DNA of 64,000 bases. Origin: Tragulus kanchil. Lineage: Eukaryota > Chordata > Mammalia > Artiodactyla > Tragulidae. Both the position numbers and the translations under genes were made by a program. Under the pieces are notes generated by a model. The model made no database searches. It saw only the letters and a program-made list of their open reading frames with translations, and was not told where the DNA came from. Below, piece after piece: positions 36,464 to 48,383 of the stretch (positions are counted from its first letter, which is position 1; each line of letters starts with the position of its first letter). The DNA is taken from positions 66,863,001 through 66,927,000 of the forward strand of contig JAIOJX010000028.1 of NCBI GenBank assembly GCA_022376925.1, read 5' to 3'.

Positions 36464-36770
36464 ACAATTCTTGTTTCTTTTTCTTTTTTTTTTAAATTTT
36501 GGCCTCTTTTATTGGTTTTTTATTTATTTATTTTCATCCATCTCTATTCTTCAGCCTGTGTGGGCTTCCCATTGCAGTGGCCTCTCTCGCTGCAGAGCAC
36601 CGGCTCTGGGCGCATGCGCCCCAGAGCACAGGCTTGTAACTGGACACACCAGTCCAGTCACTCTGCGGCACATGGGATCTTCCTGGGCCAGGGATCAAAC
36701 TGGTGCCCCTTGCACTGCAAGGTGGACTCTCAACCCACTGAACCACCAGGAAAGTCCGACAATTCTTGTT
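36464..36770 (-). mobile_element. CHR-like SINE, short 3' class, antisense
   Basis: The body 36476-36758 lies between 'acaattcttgtt' at 36464-36475 and 36759-36770 (12 bp, perfect). On the minus strand it runs from 'ggactttcctggtggttc' to 'ccaataaaagaggccaaaat' and poly(A). The overlapping ORFs of up to 119 codons are reading-frame accidents of the SINE. Confidence 0.92.
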
Positions 36771-37750
36771 ATAATTAAGGAGTTTAGAAACTAAAGTCAC
36801 CCATAGGGGTCAAGTAAGAGGTGTCCTGATCAGGTTCTCTTTCTTCTAGATGTCTTCTAGTGGCCTCTCAAAGGAAAACTGCAAGATGCTCTAAAGTCAG
36901 GCATTATTTTCTTTTTGTTTCTCAGGGAGAAATATTTCTATTTTTACTTTTTGCCCATCCCTACTAGACAAGTCTACGAATCACCAGTGAGTGGGCAAGA
37001 CAGGACAGTCATCCAAAGCATGAGTGCCTGAAGATACACTCGCTGCATAGTCCCATCAACCTTTAAAATGGTTACTGCTTGCCCCATATTATAAAAACAT
37101 ACCTACATATGCCTTGACACAATACATACGCCATCTAGAAATTGTTCCGCCATGAGTAACATATACTACAATGCACTACAGCTCAAATAAAGAGTCAAAA
37201 AAAACCCTAACTTTTTAACTATATAAAATGCATACCACTGAAAATGAAAATCAAAAGAAATGAGATAAATACATGTACCCTATCTCTCAAATAGTGGAGT
37301 TGATCTGAAATGACTCTTCAAATTCAGGAATGCTTGAGGTCAGTTTCTCAAGAATCTCCTAAATGATGTGTCTTCTAAGCTATGGGTATTCCAGGAGAAT
37401 ACGTATCTCTGAATGTTTCCTCCTCCTCCACAGCAAAATCACAATAATGAAAGAAAACTAACAAACAAAGAGAAGACAAAGCTTTGCTGCAAAAAACAGG
37501 AATGTAGTCAACAAAAGAAAGACCAAGCCAACAAATGGTCATTTCATAGCACTATGTATCCACATTCCACTAAAACAACCCAGAACATTTTAGAAACTCA
37601 AGTTCTAAGTTTTAGCAGTTCTAATAAGACTTTCATTCCATTCTATTATTTGCATGTAATTAGAGAACCAACAATTCTAGGGAAAATGACTGAAGCTTGT
37701 ATCAGTTGGAAAGTAGAGAATAGGTTTCAAATAGATATATATTTCCCTGA
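36771..37750. other. Unique DNA
   Basis: Nothing recognised. The 126-codon ORF at 37413-37793 begins in unique sequence and ends in a Bov-tA, which argues against a gene. Confidence 0.45.
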
Positions 37751-37751
37751 A

Positions 37752-37875
37752 ATAGGAGAAGAGCACGGCAACCCACTCCATATTCTTACCTGAAGAATCC
37801 CATGGACAGAGGAGCCTGGCGGGCTACAGTCCATGTGATCACAGTCAGACACAAGTGAGTAACTCACACACTTTC
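37752..37875 (+). mobile_element. Bov-tA, 5'-truncated
   Basis: Carries 'caacccactccatattctt', 'gaatcccatggacagaggag', 'gggctacagtccatg' and 'cagtcagacaca', the distal two-thirds of Bov-tA. The tRNA-like head is missing. Confidence 0.8.
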
Positions 37876-37919
37876 CCAGAAACAATCTGTAACAGGCAAT
37901 AATTTCCAGGTCATTTGTA

Positions 37920-38112
37920 CAGAATTCCCCGGTAGTTTAGTTGGTAAACAATCTGTCTGCAATGCAGGAGACCCAGGTTCAATCCCTGGGTGGGGAAAAT
38001 TCCCTGGAGAAGGAAATGACAACCCACTCCAGTATTCTCACCTGGAAAATCCCATGGAGGAGCCTGGTGGGCTACAGTCAGACACAACTTAGCAACTGAA
38101 CCACCTCCAACA
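37920..38112 (+). mobile_element. Bov-tA SINE
   Basis: Full plan: head 'agaattccccggtagtttag', B-box 'ggttcaatccctggg', then 'ctggagaaggaaatgacaac', 'ccagtattctcacctgg', 'gggctacagtcagacacaac'. It is diverged from the usual consensus, with a small deletion before 'gaggagcctgg'. Confidence 0.88.
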
Positions 38113-38115
38113 AAG

Positions 38116-38734
38116 CTCACCTTAGATTTTTTTTTTTTTTTTCTGCATATGCTCTTCTTAAATAACTCTTATCTTCAAAAGTACTGCAAAATTTATGTTG
38201 CTAATACTCTATACATACAATTTCTAAGTTTTTCCAAAGCACTGTCAGCAACTCCTCCCACAAATAATAGGAGCCAACATACAAGGTGTAAAACTCAACA
38301 ACTAAAGCCTCTTCCTTCTATTTGGAACCACTAGTGACAGTCATGCCTGTTTATCAAAGACATTTTTTCTCACACTTTCTGCTTTTTACCTCTCACACCA
38401 GTGTTTTGAGAATCTCTGCTCTAGTCCAATAGTTCTCAGCATGCACATGTCTACAAATAAAGCTGTAATTCAGCTGTAAAAACTCTAAGGCTTAAGCCCA
38501 TCAATCAAAGAAGAGACACACAAAAGCAAGGACAAATTTCAAAATCACCACAAAAGTAAACTATTCAGATGCAACAATAGAGTGAAGAGCTAAAAAGAAG
38601 AACCTTGACTCTACATTTCTGAATCTCAGGTCCTGCTTGAATCTTTTTTTTTTTTTTCTTTTAGTTTTTCTGTTGTATTTTTTTAAATATATTTTTCCCT
38701 TGTATTAAAGTCATGTCAGTAATCTGTCACAGAA
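38116..38734. other. Unique DNA with T-rich tracts
   Basis: Poly(T) runs occur at about 38129-38144 and 38645-38660. No gene or further repeat was recognised. Confidence 0.45.
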
Positions 38735-41105
38735 AACAAATCCAGATGGAAACACAGAAAAATGCTCCAATTCACACTACAAAATGGACAAAAGAGCTTA
38801 GGTTTAATATCCACTGCTACATAAATAAGTCTCTCAGGTACCCTTGCATTCTCCAGTTTAAAAACCTTTAATTTCAACATGTGGAAGATTTAGCCACACT
38901 GGGCTGTTACTTGTAATAGGTCTTGCCCTCCCTTTCCCCTACAATACTCCACAGAGCGATGAGCAAACATATTCCCCTCATAGTTAAAGAGTCTGGAAAT
39001 TAAAGTTATCCACCCAGAGCTAGATAAGTAAAATCTCACTTCATGAAAGCTTTCCAGATGTCTTTACATCCGCTTCTTTCCCTTAAGGCAAAGAAGAATC
39101 AATGCGGAAACCCCTGATATTTAAAATAATTCTGTCTGGCAGTTTTTCCTGCACAAGTCAGGCTCTGTGTCTGATGCTACTTATACCTTTTTTGGCAGAC
39201 TGATATTCACAGTCACATGCATAGTGTAAGAACTTAACATTTTGTTCTTCTAAGCTCAAAAACTACCACTGAATGTAAACTTAGTTGCTTTGACATGGAA
39301 AATCATAACAGACAGAAGTTTCAATTAAACAAACTATACTCTTTTCCAAATAGACCCTAAGGTCAAATTCTCAGAGTCAGTCAAAAGTAAGTGTCATCGC
39401 AATCATTCCAAATAGGTTGATAACATATGCAAGAATCTGGAACAGTCAACTTTTTTAAGTTGACCTATCGATAATAATACCTCACAGTTATTTAAACCTT
39501 GTCTCCAAGGATTTCAATGGTTCACTGATGTTCTACCATGCACGTCATAGGTAGGATGTAGACAAAGTTTACAGTCTATAAATTTAAGCAAAAGCATTTT
39601 GAAATCAACTAGCAACCAAAAAGACAGAGTGAGGCAGGAGTGCATTCAGTACCACCTAACAGAATGAGAAAGTGAACATGATACACTAACATCTCCTTTT
39701 CCACTGGTAAATGGAGAAGTTGTGTTCCAAGGTGCAGGGGGTTTCTCAGATGACCTCTAGAGTATCTGAAGCTCGTGAAGACAGACAATAAATTCCATTC
39801 TTTATTGCCTCTTCACCAATACTCAAAAGGATGACCTTTTTTTAAACACAGAATACATTTATGCTTTAATTTCATTAAAAATTCAATGATAACTCTTGGG
39901 CACAAAATAATCCCCTAGTAATTCACGAACAAATCCAGATGGAAACACAGAAAAATGCTCCAATTCACACTACAAAATGGACAAAAGAGCTTAGGTTTAA
40001 TATCCACTGCTACATAAATAAGTCTCTCAGGTACCCTTGCATTCTCCAGTTTAAAAACCTTTAATTTCAACATGTGGAAGATTTAGCCACACTGGGCTGT
40101 TACTTGTAATAGGTCTTGCCCTCCCTTTCCCCTACAATACTCCACAGAGCGATGAGCAAACATATTCCCCTCATAGTTAAAGAGTCTGGAAATTAAAGTT
40201 ATCCACCCAGAGCTAGATAAGTAAAATCTCACTTCATGAAAGCTTTCCAGATGTCTTTACATCCGCTTCTTTCCCTTAAGGCAAAGAAGAATCAATGCGG
40301 AAACCCTGATATTTAAAATAATTCTGTCTGGCAGTTTTTCCTGCACAAGTCAGGCTCTGTGTCTGATGCTACTTATACCTTTTTTGGCAGACTGATATTC
40401 ACAGTCACATGCATAGTGTAAGAACTTAACATTTTGTTCTTCTAAGCTCAAAAACTACCACTGAATGTAAACTTAGTTGCTTTGACATGGAAAATCATAA
40501 CAGACAGAAGTTTCAATTAAACAAACTATACTCTTTTCCAAATAGACCCTAAGGTCAAATTCTCAGAGTCAGTCAAAAGTAAGTGTCATCGCAATCATTC
40601 CAAATAGGTTGATAACATATGCAAGAATCTGGAACAGTCAACTTTTTTAAGTTGACCTATCGATAATAATACCTCACAGTTATTTAAACCTTGTCTCCAA
40701 GGATTTCAATGGTTCACTGATGTTCTACCATGCACGTCATAGGTAGGATGTAGACAAAGTTTACAGTCTATAAATTTAAGCAAAAGCATTTTGAAATCAA
40801 CTAGCAACCAAAAAGACAGAGTGAGGCAGGAGTGCATTCAGTACCACCTAACAGAATGAGAAAGTGAACATGATACACTAACATCTCCTTTTCCACTGGT
40901 AAATGGAGAAGTTGTGTTCCAAGGTGCAGGGGGTTTCTCAGATGACCTCTAGAGTATCTGAAGCTCGTGAAGACAGACAATAAATTCCATTCTTTATTGC
41001 CTCTTCACCAATACTCAAAAGGATGACCTTTTTTTAAACACAGAATACATTTATGCTTTAATTTCATTAAAAATTCAATGATAACTCTTGGGCACAAAAA
41101 TAATC
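38735..41105. repeat. Tandem duplication L, period 1193 bp
   Basis: Copy 1 is 38735-39912 and copy 2 is 39928-41105. A single-base indel is visible ('aaacccctgat' / 'aaaccctgat'). The 15-bp spacer with its right flank ('tagtaattcacgaacaaat') is a shortened form of the sequence before copy 1 ('agtaatctgtcacagaaaac'). The content is unique DNA with no recognised gene or repeat. Confidence 0.95.
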
Positions 41106-41145
41106 GTGATGAACACAACGTAGTCAATTTCAAAGCAAGAAAGAA

Positions 41146-41212
41146 CACCATTGCTCAGTCACTAGGTCCTGTCTGACTCTTGATCCCATGGCCTGCAGCA
41201 AATGGTCTACAG
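41146..41212 (-). mobile_element. Bov-tA/BovB 3'-type antisense fragment
   Basis: 'ttgctcagtcactaggtcc', 'gtctgactcttgatccca' and 'tggcctgcagcaaatgg' recall the shared antisense 3' end of Bov-tA and BovB. Short and decayed. Confidence 0.5.
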
Positions 41213-41304
41213 AAAGGGTATTAATTTCCCAATCATTTCCATTGTAAAAAAGAAATAAAAGTTTTTTGGTGGTACGAATTGTTCCAGATTATACAATGAA
41301 TAGG

Positions 41305-41505
41305 GGCTTCCCAGGTGGTGCTAATGGTAAAGAACCCACCTGCTGGAGATAAGAGATGTGGGTTGGATCTCTGGATCAAGAAGATCCCCTGGAAGAGGAC
41401 ATGGAAACTCAGTATTCTTGCCCGGAGAACCCTAGCGGACTACTGTCCATAGGGTTGTAAACACTCAGACACAACCAAAGAGACTTAACAGGCACACAAC
41501 AAGGG
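41305..41505 (+). mobile_element. Bov-tA SINE, diverged
   Basis: The head 'ggggcttcccaggtggtgct' is followed by 'aagaacccacctgctgg', 'agatcccctggaagaggaca', 'agtattcttgcccggagaac' and 'gtaaacactcagacacaac'. Many differences from the usual Bov-tA indicate an old insertion. Confidence 0.85.
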
Positions 41506-41545
41506 ACAGAACTGGAACTGAACTTAGCTCTACTTACTCCTGGCG

Positions 41546-42265
41546 TCACGTTCCTCCTTCCTTCATCCCTGTGGTATCGCTGGAATCTCCACCTCTAGCC
41601 TCGGTGCACACTCCATCTCACTGGTCACCTTGTTCGTGGACACCATGGTTGGCAGCACCGTCTGACACTCCTCCCTGCACGAGAGCGCCAGGGCACTGTG
41701 ATGGTGCCCACGAGGCCTCCGCACGTGGTGGGCTCTGCAGGGCTGATGCTGTACCGCCTGGCCTTGGGGAGCTACTTCCCCCCTTCGCTCTTTCCTCTTC
41801 TCTCACCATCCCGCCCTTCTGCTCAATGTGTCGCATCACCTGCAACAGGGAACGCACTTAGAACAATTTCGCTCCAGCCTTTTCTCCATCATCCACTTCA
41901 GTCTCTCCACCCGCTACACCACACTGGGCGATTCTTTTCGGCAGCTGGCTGTTTAAGTCTTCCTTGGAGTCATTTGTGTTGAGGAAGTCATCGCCGTTTC
42001 TTAAAGCGAACTTTTGTCCTCCAAAACTTCCTGGCGTCGCTCTTCCGGTTCCCACGTGCGGCGCGCAGATGTGGGTGGTGCCGGGCTGGGCGCCCACGTG
42101 CAGAGGCGGGTCGGCTGGGAAGGGTCCGGGAGTGGGAGCTCACGGTGCTGCGGGGAGACTCAGCACCAGCACTCTTCCCGGCCTGGCCTGCGGGTGACTC
42201 GCAGGTGGGGGCTGCCCGGGGCCTCCTGGGCTCCGTTCTCCACTCCCGCTGCTGATGGAACGCTG
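41546..42265. other. GC-rich segment with a CpG-dense core
   Basis: About 700 bp clearly richer in G+C than its AT-rich surroundings. The core 41990-42250 holds roughly 25 CpG dinucleotides, two 'cacgtg' E-box sites (42053-42058 and 42092-42097) and 'cttccggttcc', an ETS-like site, at 42042-42052. Overlapping ORFs of 77-96 codons on both strands match no family I recognise. The minus strand also shows a splice-acceptor-like 'cgttccctgttgcag' near 41840. It could be a promoter CpG island with a first exon, or a GC-rich retro-insert. No product is assigned. Confidence 0.5.
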
Positions 42266-42301
42266 CAACAAGAGTTTTAAATGGCTCTTAGGTTGGGATG
42301 A

Positions 42302-42536
42302 TGTCCTAAGGGGCCTTTCTGGTAGCTCAGCTGGTAAAAGAATCCAGCTGCAATGCTAGGAGATCCCGGATCGATTCCTGGGTCGGAAAGATCCCCTGGA
42401 GAAGGGAATGGCTACCTACTCCAGTATTCATTCTTGCCTGGAGAATCCCAATGGACAGAGGAGCCTGGGGGGCTACCTCGCGTAGGACTGCAAAGAGTTA
42501 GAGACGACTGAGCGGCTTTCACTTTCAGTGTCCTAA
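42302..42536 (+). mobile_element. Bov-tA SINE with candidate TSD
   Basis: 'gcctttctggtagctcagct', B-box-like 'ggatcgattcctgggtcgg', 'ccctggagaagggaatggct', 'gaatcccaatggacagagga', ending 'gacgactgagcggctttcac'. 'tgtcctaa' at 42302-42309 and 42529-42536 may be the target-site duplication. Confidence 0.88.
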
Positions 42537-44109
42537 ATGTAATGCCTCATTTCATTCTTCAGTTTTACTTAACTCGAAATAAACTATGACTTATGAAAGG
42601 AATATGGATGGGTTTCAACTAATAACTGTTAGCCGTGGAAAACTATGTCGTGTTCTAAACGAGGGTTCTCTTTATATTAATTTCTTTACTGAATAGTCAG
42701 AAGACTTTAGAACATTTTTTTTTTGCAACACTGTGACTGGGCCCAATTTTGATAAGACTTATACTGGAATTTATGTCTTCAGTTCAACCTGTATGAAAAA
42801 CTTCAAATAAAATAGAATTCCTAAGTCTACTGTGAATGTTTCCCCTTGCAGTGTTATTGAACTTAAAATTACATTCAGTAATTGAGCCTTCTAGGTACAA
42901 TATGTAAAGTTTATTTTGCAAGAATACTTGGATAATTGTTCCAAAACAATGAAACAAAGGAAAAATTTTCTGGTGAGAATACATATGTGAATTTTTAGAG
43001 ATAGCATGGTTTCCCTGGGGCATATTTATTAATATTTTTGATGCCTAGAAATTTGCAGTATTTCACATTATAAGGAAGGAGGAGACATGACTGGTTTTAT
43101 TTTTTACTTCTGTGTGAAATAGTTTACTGAACTCTGTGTAAACACTATTTTTCTCGGGGCATATTTTGCTTTTACTGATAATGTATTTTGCAAACAAAGC
43201 CTTTAGAGATAATAGGTTCTCCAGACTGAGAATGGAAAGCAGGCTTGCTGTCTCATCTGAAAGTTACAGTGGTAAAAGGTCAGCAGATAGCATCAATATC
43301 TGAGGATTTCTCATCAGCGCCTCTCAAGGCAATTTCAGCTCAACAAATATTTATTGAAAATTTACTTCATGCTAAGCCAAACCCCATTCTGGGTTATTAT
43401 TAATTCATTTTCGTATCTTCTGATAGACAAACTCTTAAATAGACCAATTGAAAACATCTTTGATTTACCTAGGCAGAAGAGGAAACCATCATGGTAACTA
43501 AATCTGAGTTTTCACCCTAAAATAAAAACAATGTAGGTTCATCTGTCTTTCAAGTGTCCTACAGAACAAATTCGGATGACTGTCAAAATGCCGAATTCGT
43601 TATATTAGTTGGCAGAAAAGTAAAAGATTTTTATTTCCAATTTTCAGTTTTAGATGTAATTTCAGACATTTGACCAGATATGTGAAGTATGAAGTCACCC
43701 ATGATGACAGTGGCTGTGTAAAAACTGAAGGTTCTCCTTTTTATCTTAAAGATTCTGCCACGTTCTATATTTTTAAAACAACCTCCATTAAAACTAGTTC
43801 TTCCAGCAAAAATCTTACTATTTTCATTGAAAAGGCATACATATCTACTGAGCAGCTTCTCTTGTGTACTTAAGGGTCTTTAAAATAAGAATCAGTTTCA
43901 CAAATGGCAAGAGATGGAACAATAAGAGAGGAATAAAAGTGAAGCCCAAGCAAACCTATTCATTTGCTCATCTCCTGTCAAGTTCTTATTAAGTGAACAG
44001 TTCATGGCAACAATGGTAGCCAAATTTTCAGTGTATATCCAGTTGTTAAGTGGATAGACTGTTTTCTGAGATTCAGCCTGGACTCTAACTCTATATGCTA
44101 AGGTTTCCT
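42537..44109. other. Unique DNA
   Basis: No gene recognised. 'aacaaatatttattgaaaat' near 43345 recalls an old mammalian repeat, but the surroundings are too decayed to assign. A T-run is at 42715-42724. Confidence 0.4.
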
Positions 44110-44450
44110 CAGAAGTAGCTGCAGTAACCTCTAGCAGAATCAAATTTTTAGAAAGATAGTTTCTCTTCTGCTTTCAACACTGCATTATTTTTCATCCATA
44201 ATAAAAACATAAACTCAAGCACTGATATCTGCCTGAATTGGAAAATGTTAGTTAATATATTGCAATGGAGTGTAACGGGTGATGTTCACTCTGGGACCTC
44301 ACTTTGAGAACCACCGGCCTAACCTTTTTCCCAGAAATCAATTTCCTGACTTTATTGGTTACTTACAGAAAGTTCATGAGTTTTGGAGTGTGCCCCTATG
44401 TAGACCTAGGCAAGTTGAATTTCAATAATCTAATACTTTTACTAGATTTT

Positions 44451-44667
44451 GTTGTTGTTGCTGTTTAGTTGTTAAGTTGTGTCTGACTCTTTAGAGACCC
44501 TATGGATTGTAGCCCACCAGGATCCTCCAGCCATAGGATTTCCCAGGCAAGAAAACTGGAGTGGGTTGCCATTTTCTTTCCCAGGGGATCTTACTGACTC
44601 AGGGATTGAACCCAATGTCTCCTGCATTAGCAGGCGGGCTCTTTACCACTGAGCCACCTGGGAAGCC
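44451..44667 (-). mobile_element. Bov-tA SINE, antisense
   Basis: Plus strand: 'gttgttgttgctgtttagtt', 'gtgtctgactctttagaga', 'cccaggcaagaaaactgg', 'cattagcaggcgggctcttt', 'accactgagccacctgggaa'. A complete inverted Bov-tA starting at the internal (gtt)n end. No clear target-site duplication. Confidence 0.9.
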
Positions 44668-44744
44668 ATTAGCAGATTTACCAGAGTATAACTATGTAAC
44701 ATTTGTATGACTGGTTTCCTAAGGATATGAATATAATATTGGTC

Positions 44745-45085
44745 TGGAATAATTGATGCTTATGTCCTCTTAAACTTATTTGTTGAAATTCTAGTCTTCT
44801 GTGTGAAAATCTTAGGAGGTGGGGCCTTTAGGGGACAATTAGGATGGAGGCCTCATAAGCAGGATTAGTGCCTTTATTAAAAACACCAGAGAGCTTACAT
44901 CCTCTATCTCTGTCTTTCTGCCTGTGAGGAGACAATAAGTCTCAGTCTGCACCTGGAACAGGGTTCTCACCAAAACTTGACATGCTGGCACCCTGATCTC
45001 ATCTTTCCAGCCTCCAGAACTGTGAGAAATAAATGTCTGATGTTTATAAGCCACTCAGTCTGTGGTGCTTTATTATAGCAAACAA
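44745..45085 (+). mobile_element. Old MaLR-type solo LTR (MLT/MST-like)
   Basis: The phrase order 'aggaggtggggcctttaggg', 'ggattagtgcctttattaaa', 'caccagagagcttacatcc', 'ccagcctccagaactgtga', 'gaaataaatgtctgatgttt', 'ataagccactcagtc' matches the plan of ancient mammalian MaLR LTRs, including the 'aataaa' signal near the 3' end. No internal region is attached. Subfamily is uncertain. Confidence 0.7.
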
Positions 45086-45576
45086 AACAAAGATAAATGT
45101 CATGATGAGTAAACAAACTGAAATTTGTTTCATTGGTCATAATTTTATCATAACAGTATAATTTTCTTCAAAGTTTTCAACATTAGAAAAATAATATACA
45201 GAATCCCTGACTTACTCAGTTTGCAAATCAAAGTCCAGAAGTAGCTGCAGTAACCTCTAGCAGAATCAAATTTTTAGAAAGATAGTTTCTCTTCTGCTTT
45301 CAACACTGCATTATTTTTCATCCATAATAAAAACATAAACTCAAGCACTGATATCTGCCTGAATTGGAAAATGTTAGTTAATATATTGCAATGGAGTGTA
45401 ACGGGTGATGTTCACTCTGGGACCTCACTTTGAGAACCACCGGCCTAACCTTTTTCCCAGAAATCAATTTCCTGACTTTATTGGTTACTTACAGAAAGTT
45501 CATGAGTTTTGGAGTGTGCCCCTATGTAGACCTAGGCAAGTTGAATTTCAATAATCTAATACTTTTACTAGATTTT

Positions 45577-45793
45577 GTTGTTGTTGCTGTTTAGTTGTTA
45601 AGTTGTGTCTGACTCTTTAGAGACCCTATGGATTGTAGCCCACCAGGATCCTCCAGCCATAGGATTTCCCAGGCAAGAAAACTGGAGTGGGTTGCCATTT
45701 TCTTTCCCAGGGGATCTTACTGACTCAGGGATTGAACCCAATGTCTCCTGCATTAGCAGGCGGGCTCTTTACCACTGAGCCACCTGGGAAGCC
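45577..45793 (-). mobile_element. Antisense Bov-tA, second copy in duplication M
   Basis: Repeat of 44451-44667. Confidence 0.9.
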
Positions 45794-45870
45794 ATTAGCA
45801 GATTTACCAGAGTATAACTATGTAACATTTGTATGACTGGTTTCCTAAGGATATGAATATAATATTGGTC

Positions 45871-46211
45871 TGGAATAATTGATGCTTATGTCCTCTTAAA
45901 CTTATTTGTTGAAATTCTAGTCTTCTGTGTGAAAATCTTAGGAGGTGGGGCCTTTAGGGGACAATTAGGATGGAGGCCTCATAAGCAGGATTAGTGCCTT
46001 TATTAAAAACACCAGAGAGCTTACATCCTCTATCTCTGTCTTTCTGCCTGTGAGGAGACAATAAGTCTCAGTCTGCACCTGGAACAGGGTTCTCACCAAA
46101 ACTTGACATGCTGGCACCCTGATCTCATCTTTCCAGCCTCCAGAACTGTGAGAAATAAATGTCTGATGTTTATAAGCCACTCAGTCTGTGGTGCTTTATT
46201 ATAGCAAACAA
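45871..46211 (+). mobile_element. Old MaLR-type LTR, second copy in duplication M
   Basis: Repeat of 44745-45085. The 1126-bp spacing is duplication M, not a proviral structure. Confidence 0.7.
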
Positions 46212-46504
46212 AACAAAGATAAATGTCATGATGAGTAAACAAACTGAAATTTGTTTCATTGGTCATAATTTTATCATAACAGTATAATTTTCTTCAAAGT
46301 TTTCAACATTAGAAAAATAATATACAGAATCCCTGACTTACTCAGTTTGCAAATCAAAGTCATAAGCCATGAAATGCTTATTGAAAGTCCACAATTTCAG
46401 TAGGCAATGAGCTATGTGGAACCTAGCTAGGAGCAATATGATCCTAGCTCAAGGAACAGGAGCCTGGTGTGTTCAGGTATTATAGTAGAGCATCTCAAAT
46501 ATCA

Positions 46505-47193
46505 TCTTCCTCAAACTAAAAAGAGAAGCACCATACAACCCAGCAATCCCACTCTTAGGTTTATACCCTGATAAAATCAAAACTGGAAGAGACATCTGTA
46601 CCCCAATGTTCATTGCAGCTCTCTATACAATAGCTAGAACATGGAAGCAACCTAGATGCTCATTGATGAATGAATGGATACAAAAGCTCTGGTACATATA
46701 TACAATGGAATACTACACAGCTGTAAAAGGAAATGCAGAAGAATCAGCCCTAATGAGGTGGCTGAATCTAGAACCTATCATAAAAAGTGAAGTCAGTCAG
46801 AAAGAGGACAAGTACAATATACTAACACATATATATAGAATCTAGTAAGATGGTAATGATAACACATGCAGTGAAACAATGGAAAAACAGACATGTACAG
46901 TAGACATATGGACACTGTGGGGAATGAACAGTGGGTGGGAGGCATGAAGGAAGTAGCATGAAGGCCTATACTATCATATGTGAAGAAAATAGCTATAGTC
47001 ATTGCTCTGTGAGGAAAGGGGGTCCTACAGGGGTGCTGTGTGACGGTCTGGAGGGGTAAGATGGGGGGGATATACATATGACTAATCTGGGAACATACAT
47101 ATCTATAAACAACAAAACTGTAAAAAGGTAAAAGTAAAATAAAAGGTTTAAAAAAAAGGTAAAAGTAAAATAAAAGTTAAAAAAAAAAAAATC
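46505..47193 (+). mobile_element. Young 5'-truncated L1 with doubled tail
   Basis: Same subfamily as 3285-4030. It encodes the C-terminal ORF2p segment ('[16 protein letters not shown]', 'YIYTMEYYTAVKGNAEESAL', '...ILTHIYRI'; frame 46606-46845) and the 3' UTR with 'aacaacaaaactgtaaaaag'. The tail motif 'ggtaaaagtaaaataaaag' occurs twice, at 47127-47145 and 47158-47176, separated by a short A-run. An imperfect target-site duplication is possible ('tcttcctcaa' before, 'tcctcctcaa' after). Confidence 0.88.
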
Positions 47194-47464
47194 CTCCTCC
47201 TCAATTTTAAAAGCAGATCCACTGAAACCAGGTTCAAACTACATGGCCCAGAGCCAAGCCGTGGGTACTAAACATGCATCATAGCAGTGAACCAGGCTTT
47301 CTGACAGTTTCCTGTGAAGGAATATTTCCTTCCAAGGCAAGATTTTTCGTGAATCACAAGTCTAGCTAGAGCTCCCTTCCAAAAAAAGCAGGAGATCCTG
47401 GAAATAATCAATTCAATCAAATAGCCAACTGAAATAAAACTTTTAGAATATTGTGATGCATGCC
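47194..47464. other. Unique DNA
   Basis: No feature recognised. Confidence 0.4.
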
Positions 47465-48010
47465 TCAGTGCATCAGTCAGTCGCAGTCCTCCAGAAAAAC
47501 AGAGCAAATTTTATATTTAGAGAGATAAATAAATATAGAGAGATAATATACATATATCACATATATGTGTTATATATAGGTATGGAGAGAGACAGAAGGA
47601 GAGACAGACAGATGGAAAAACAAAGAGAGACAGAAATACAGACTTATTTTTAGAAATTCACTTTCATGATTGTGGGGACTGTTAACTTGAAAATTCATAA
47701 GGAAGACAAGTAGGCTGGAAACTTAGGTAAGAGTTAAGAGCTAACTTTGCAGTTTTCAGTCTGAAATCTGTAGAGTAGGTAGGCATGTTGGAAAGTCAGG
47801 CAAGAGTTCTATGGCAGTCTTGAGGCAGAATTTATTCTACTTTAGGAAACCTAAGTTTCTGCTCTTAAGTCCTGATTGGATGCGGCACATTCACATTACT
47901 ATTGACAATCTCCTTTCCTAAAATCAGCTGGTTACAACTGTCAATCATATCTGCAAAATACCTTCACAGCAATGTCTACTGTTCGACCAAACAACTAGCC
48001 ACTGTAGTCT
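47465..48010 (+). repeat. Ancient mammalian interspersed repeat, family unassigned
   Basis: 'gcagtcctccagaaaaacag', an 'agagagataaataaatat' stretch, 'cattcacattactattgaca' and 'ccactgtagtctagcc' follow the order of a common old mammalian repeat ('...ctccagagaaacagaacc...attgtggaggctggcaag...'). A GA-rich low-complexity patch (47580-47640) is embedded. Confidence 0.5.
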
Positions 48011-48024
48011 AGCCAAGTGGTCAA

Positions 48025-48383
48025 AAAAAATTAATTGTCCGGGCTTCCCCTGGTGGCCCAGTGGGTAAGGACACCGCCTTGCAGTGCAAGGGGCGCCGGT
48101 TCGAGCCCTGGCCTGGGAAGACCCCACGTGCCGCGGAGCAGCTGGACTGATGTGTCCAATTACCGAGCCGGAGCTCTGGAGCGCATGCGCCCTGAGCCGG
48201 TGCTCTGCAACGACAGACGCCACCGCGATGGGAGGCCCACAGGAGCCAAAGAACAAAGACAGATGAACAGAGAGAAACGAAAGACCAATAGAAGTAGCCC
48301 GCCTGCTCCCCTCCCTCCCCAACTCGACTCCTGCCCAAAAATAAATAAATAAATAAACCTTTAAAAAAAAAAAATTAACTGTC
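48025..48383 (+). mobile_element. CHR-like SINE, long 3' class, well preserved
   Basis: The body 48041-48370 begins 'gggcttcccctggtggccc' and has B-box 'ggttcgagccc'. It keeps a complete 3' extension ('ctcccctccctccccaac', 'cgactcctgcccaaaaataa') and ends in (AAAT)n, 'acctttaaaaaa'. Flanking repeats 'aaaattaattgtc' / 'aaaattaactgtc' differ at one base. A good reference copy for the family. Confidence 0.93.

Larger units (their letters stand above)
44110..46361. repeat. Tandem duplication M, period 1126 bp, flush junction
   Basis: Copy 1 is 44110-45235 and copy 2 is 45236-46361, with no spacer and no difference that I noticed. Both copies contain the same antisense Bov-tA and the same old LTR. 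Confidence 0.96.

Noticed and set aside
37413..37793. 126-codon ORF in otherwise unique sequence
   Set aside because: It ends inside a Bov-tA, is rich in lysine/asparagine/glutamine as expected from AT-rich DNA, and matches nothing known to me.
44745..46211. A small provirus with two LTRs 1.1 kb apart
   Set aside because: The spacing equals the period of duplication M, and the sequence between is the duplicated flank, with no retroviral genes.
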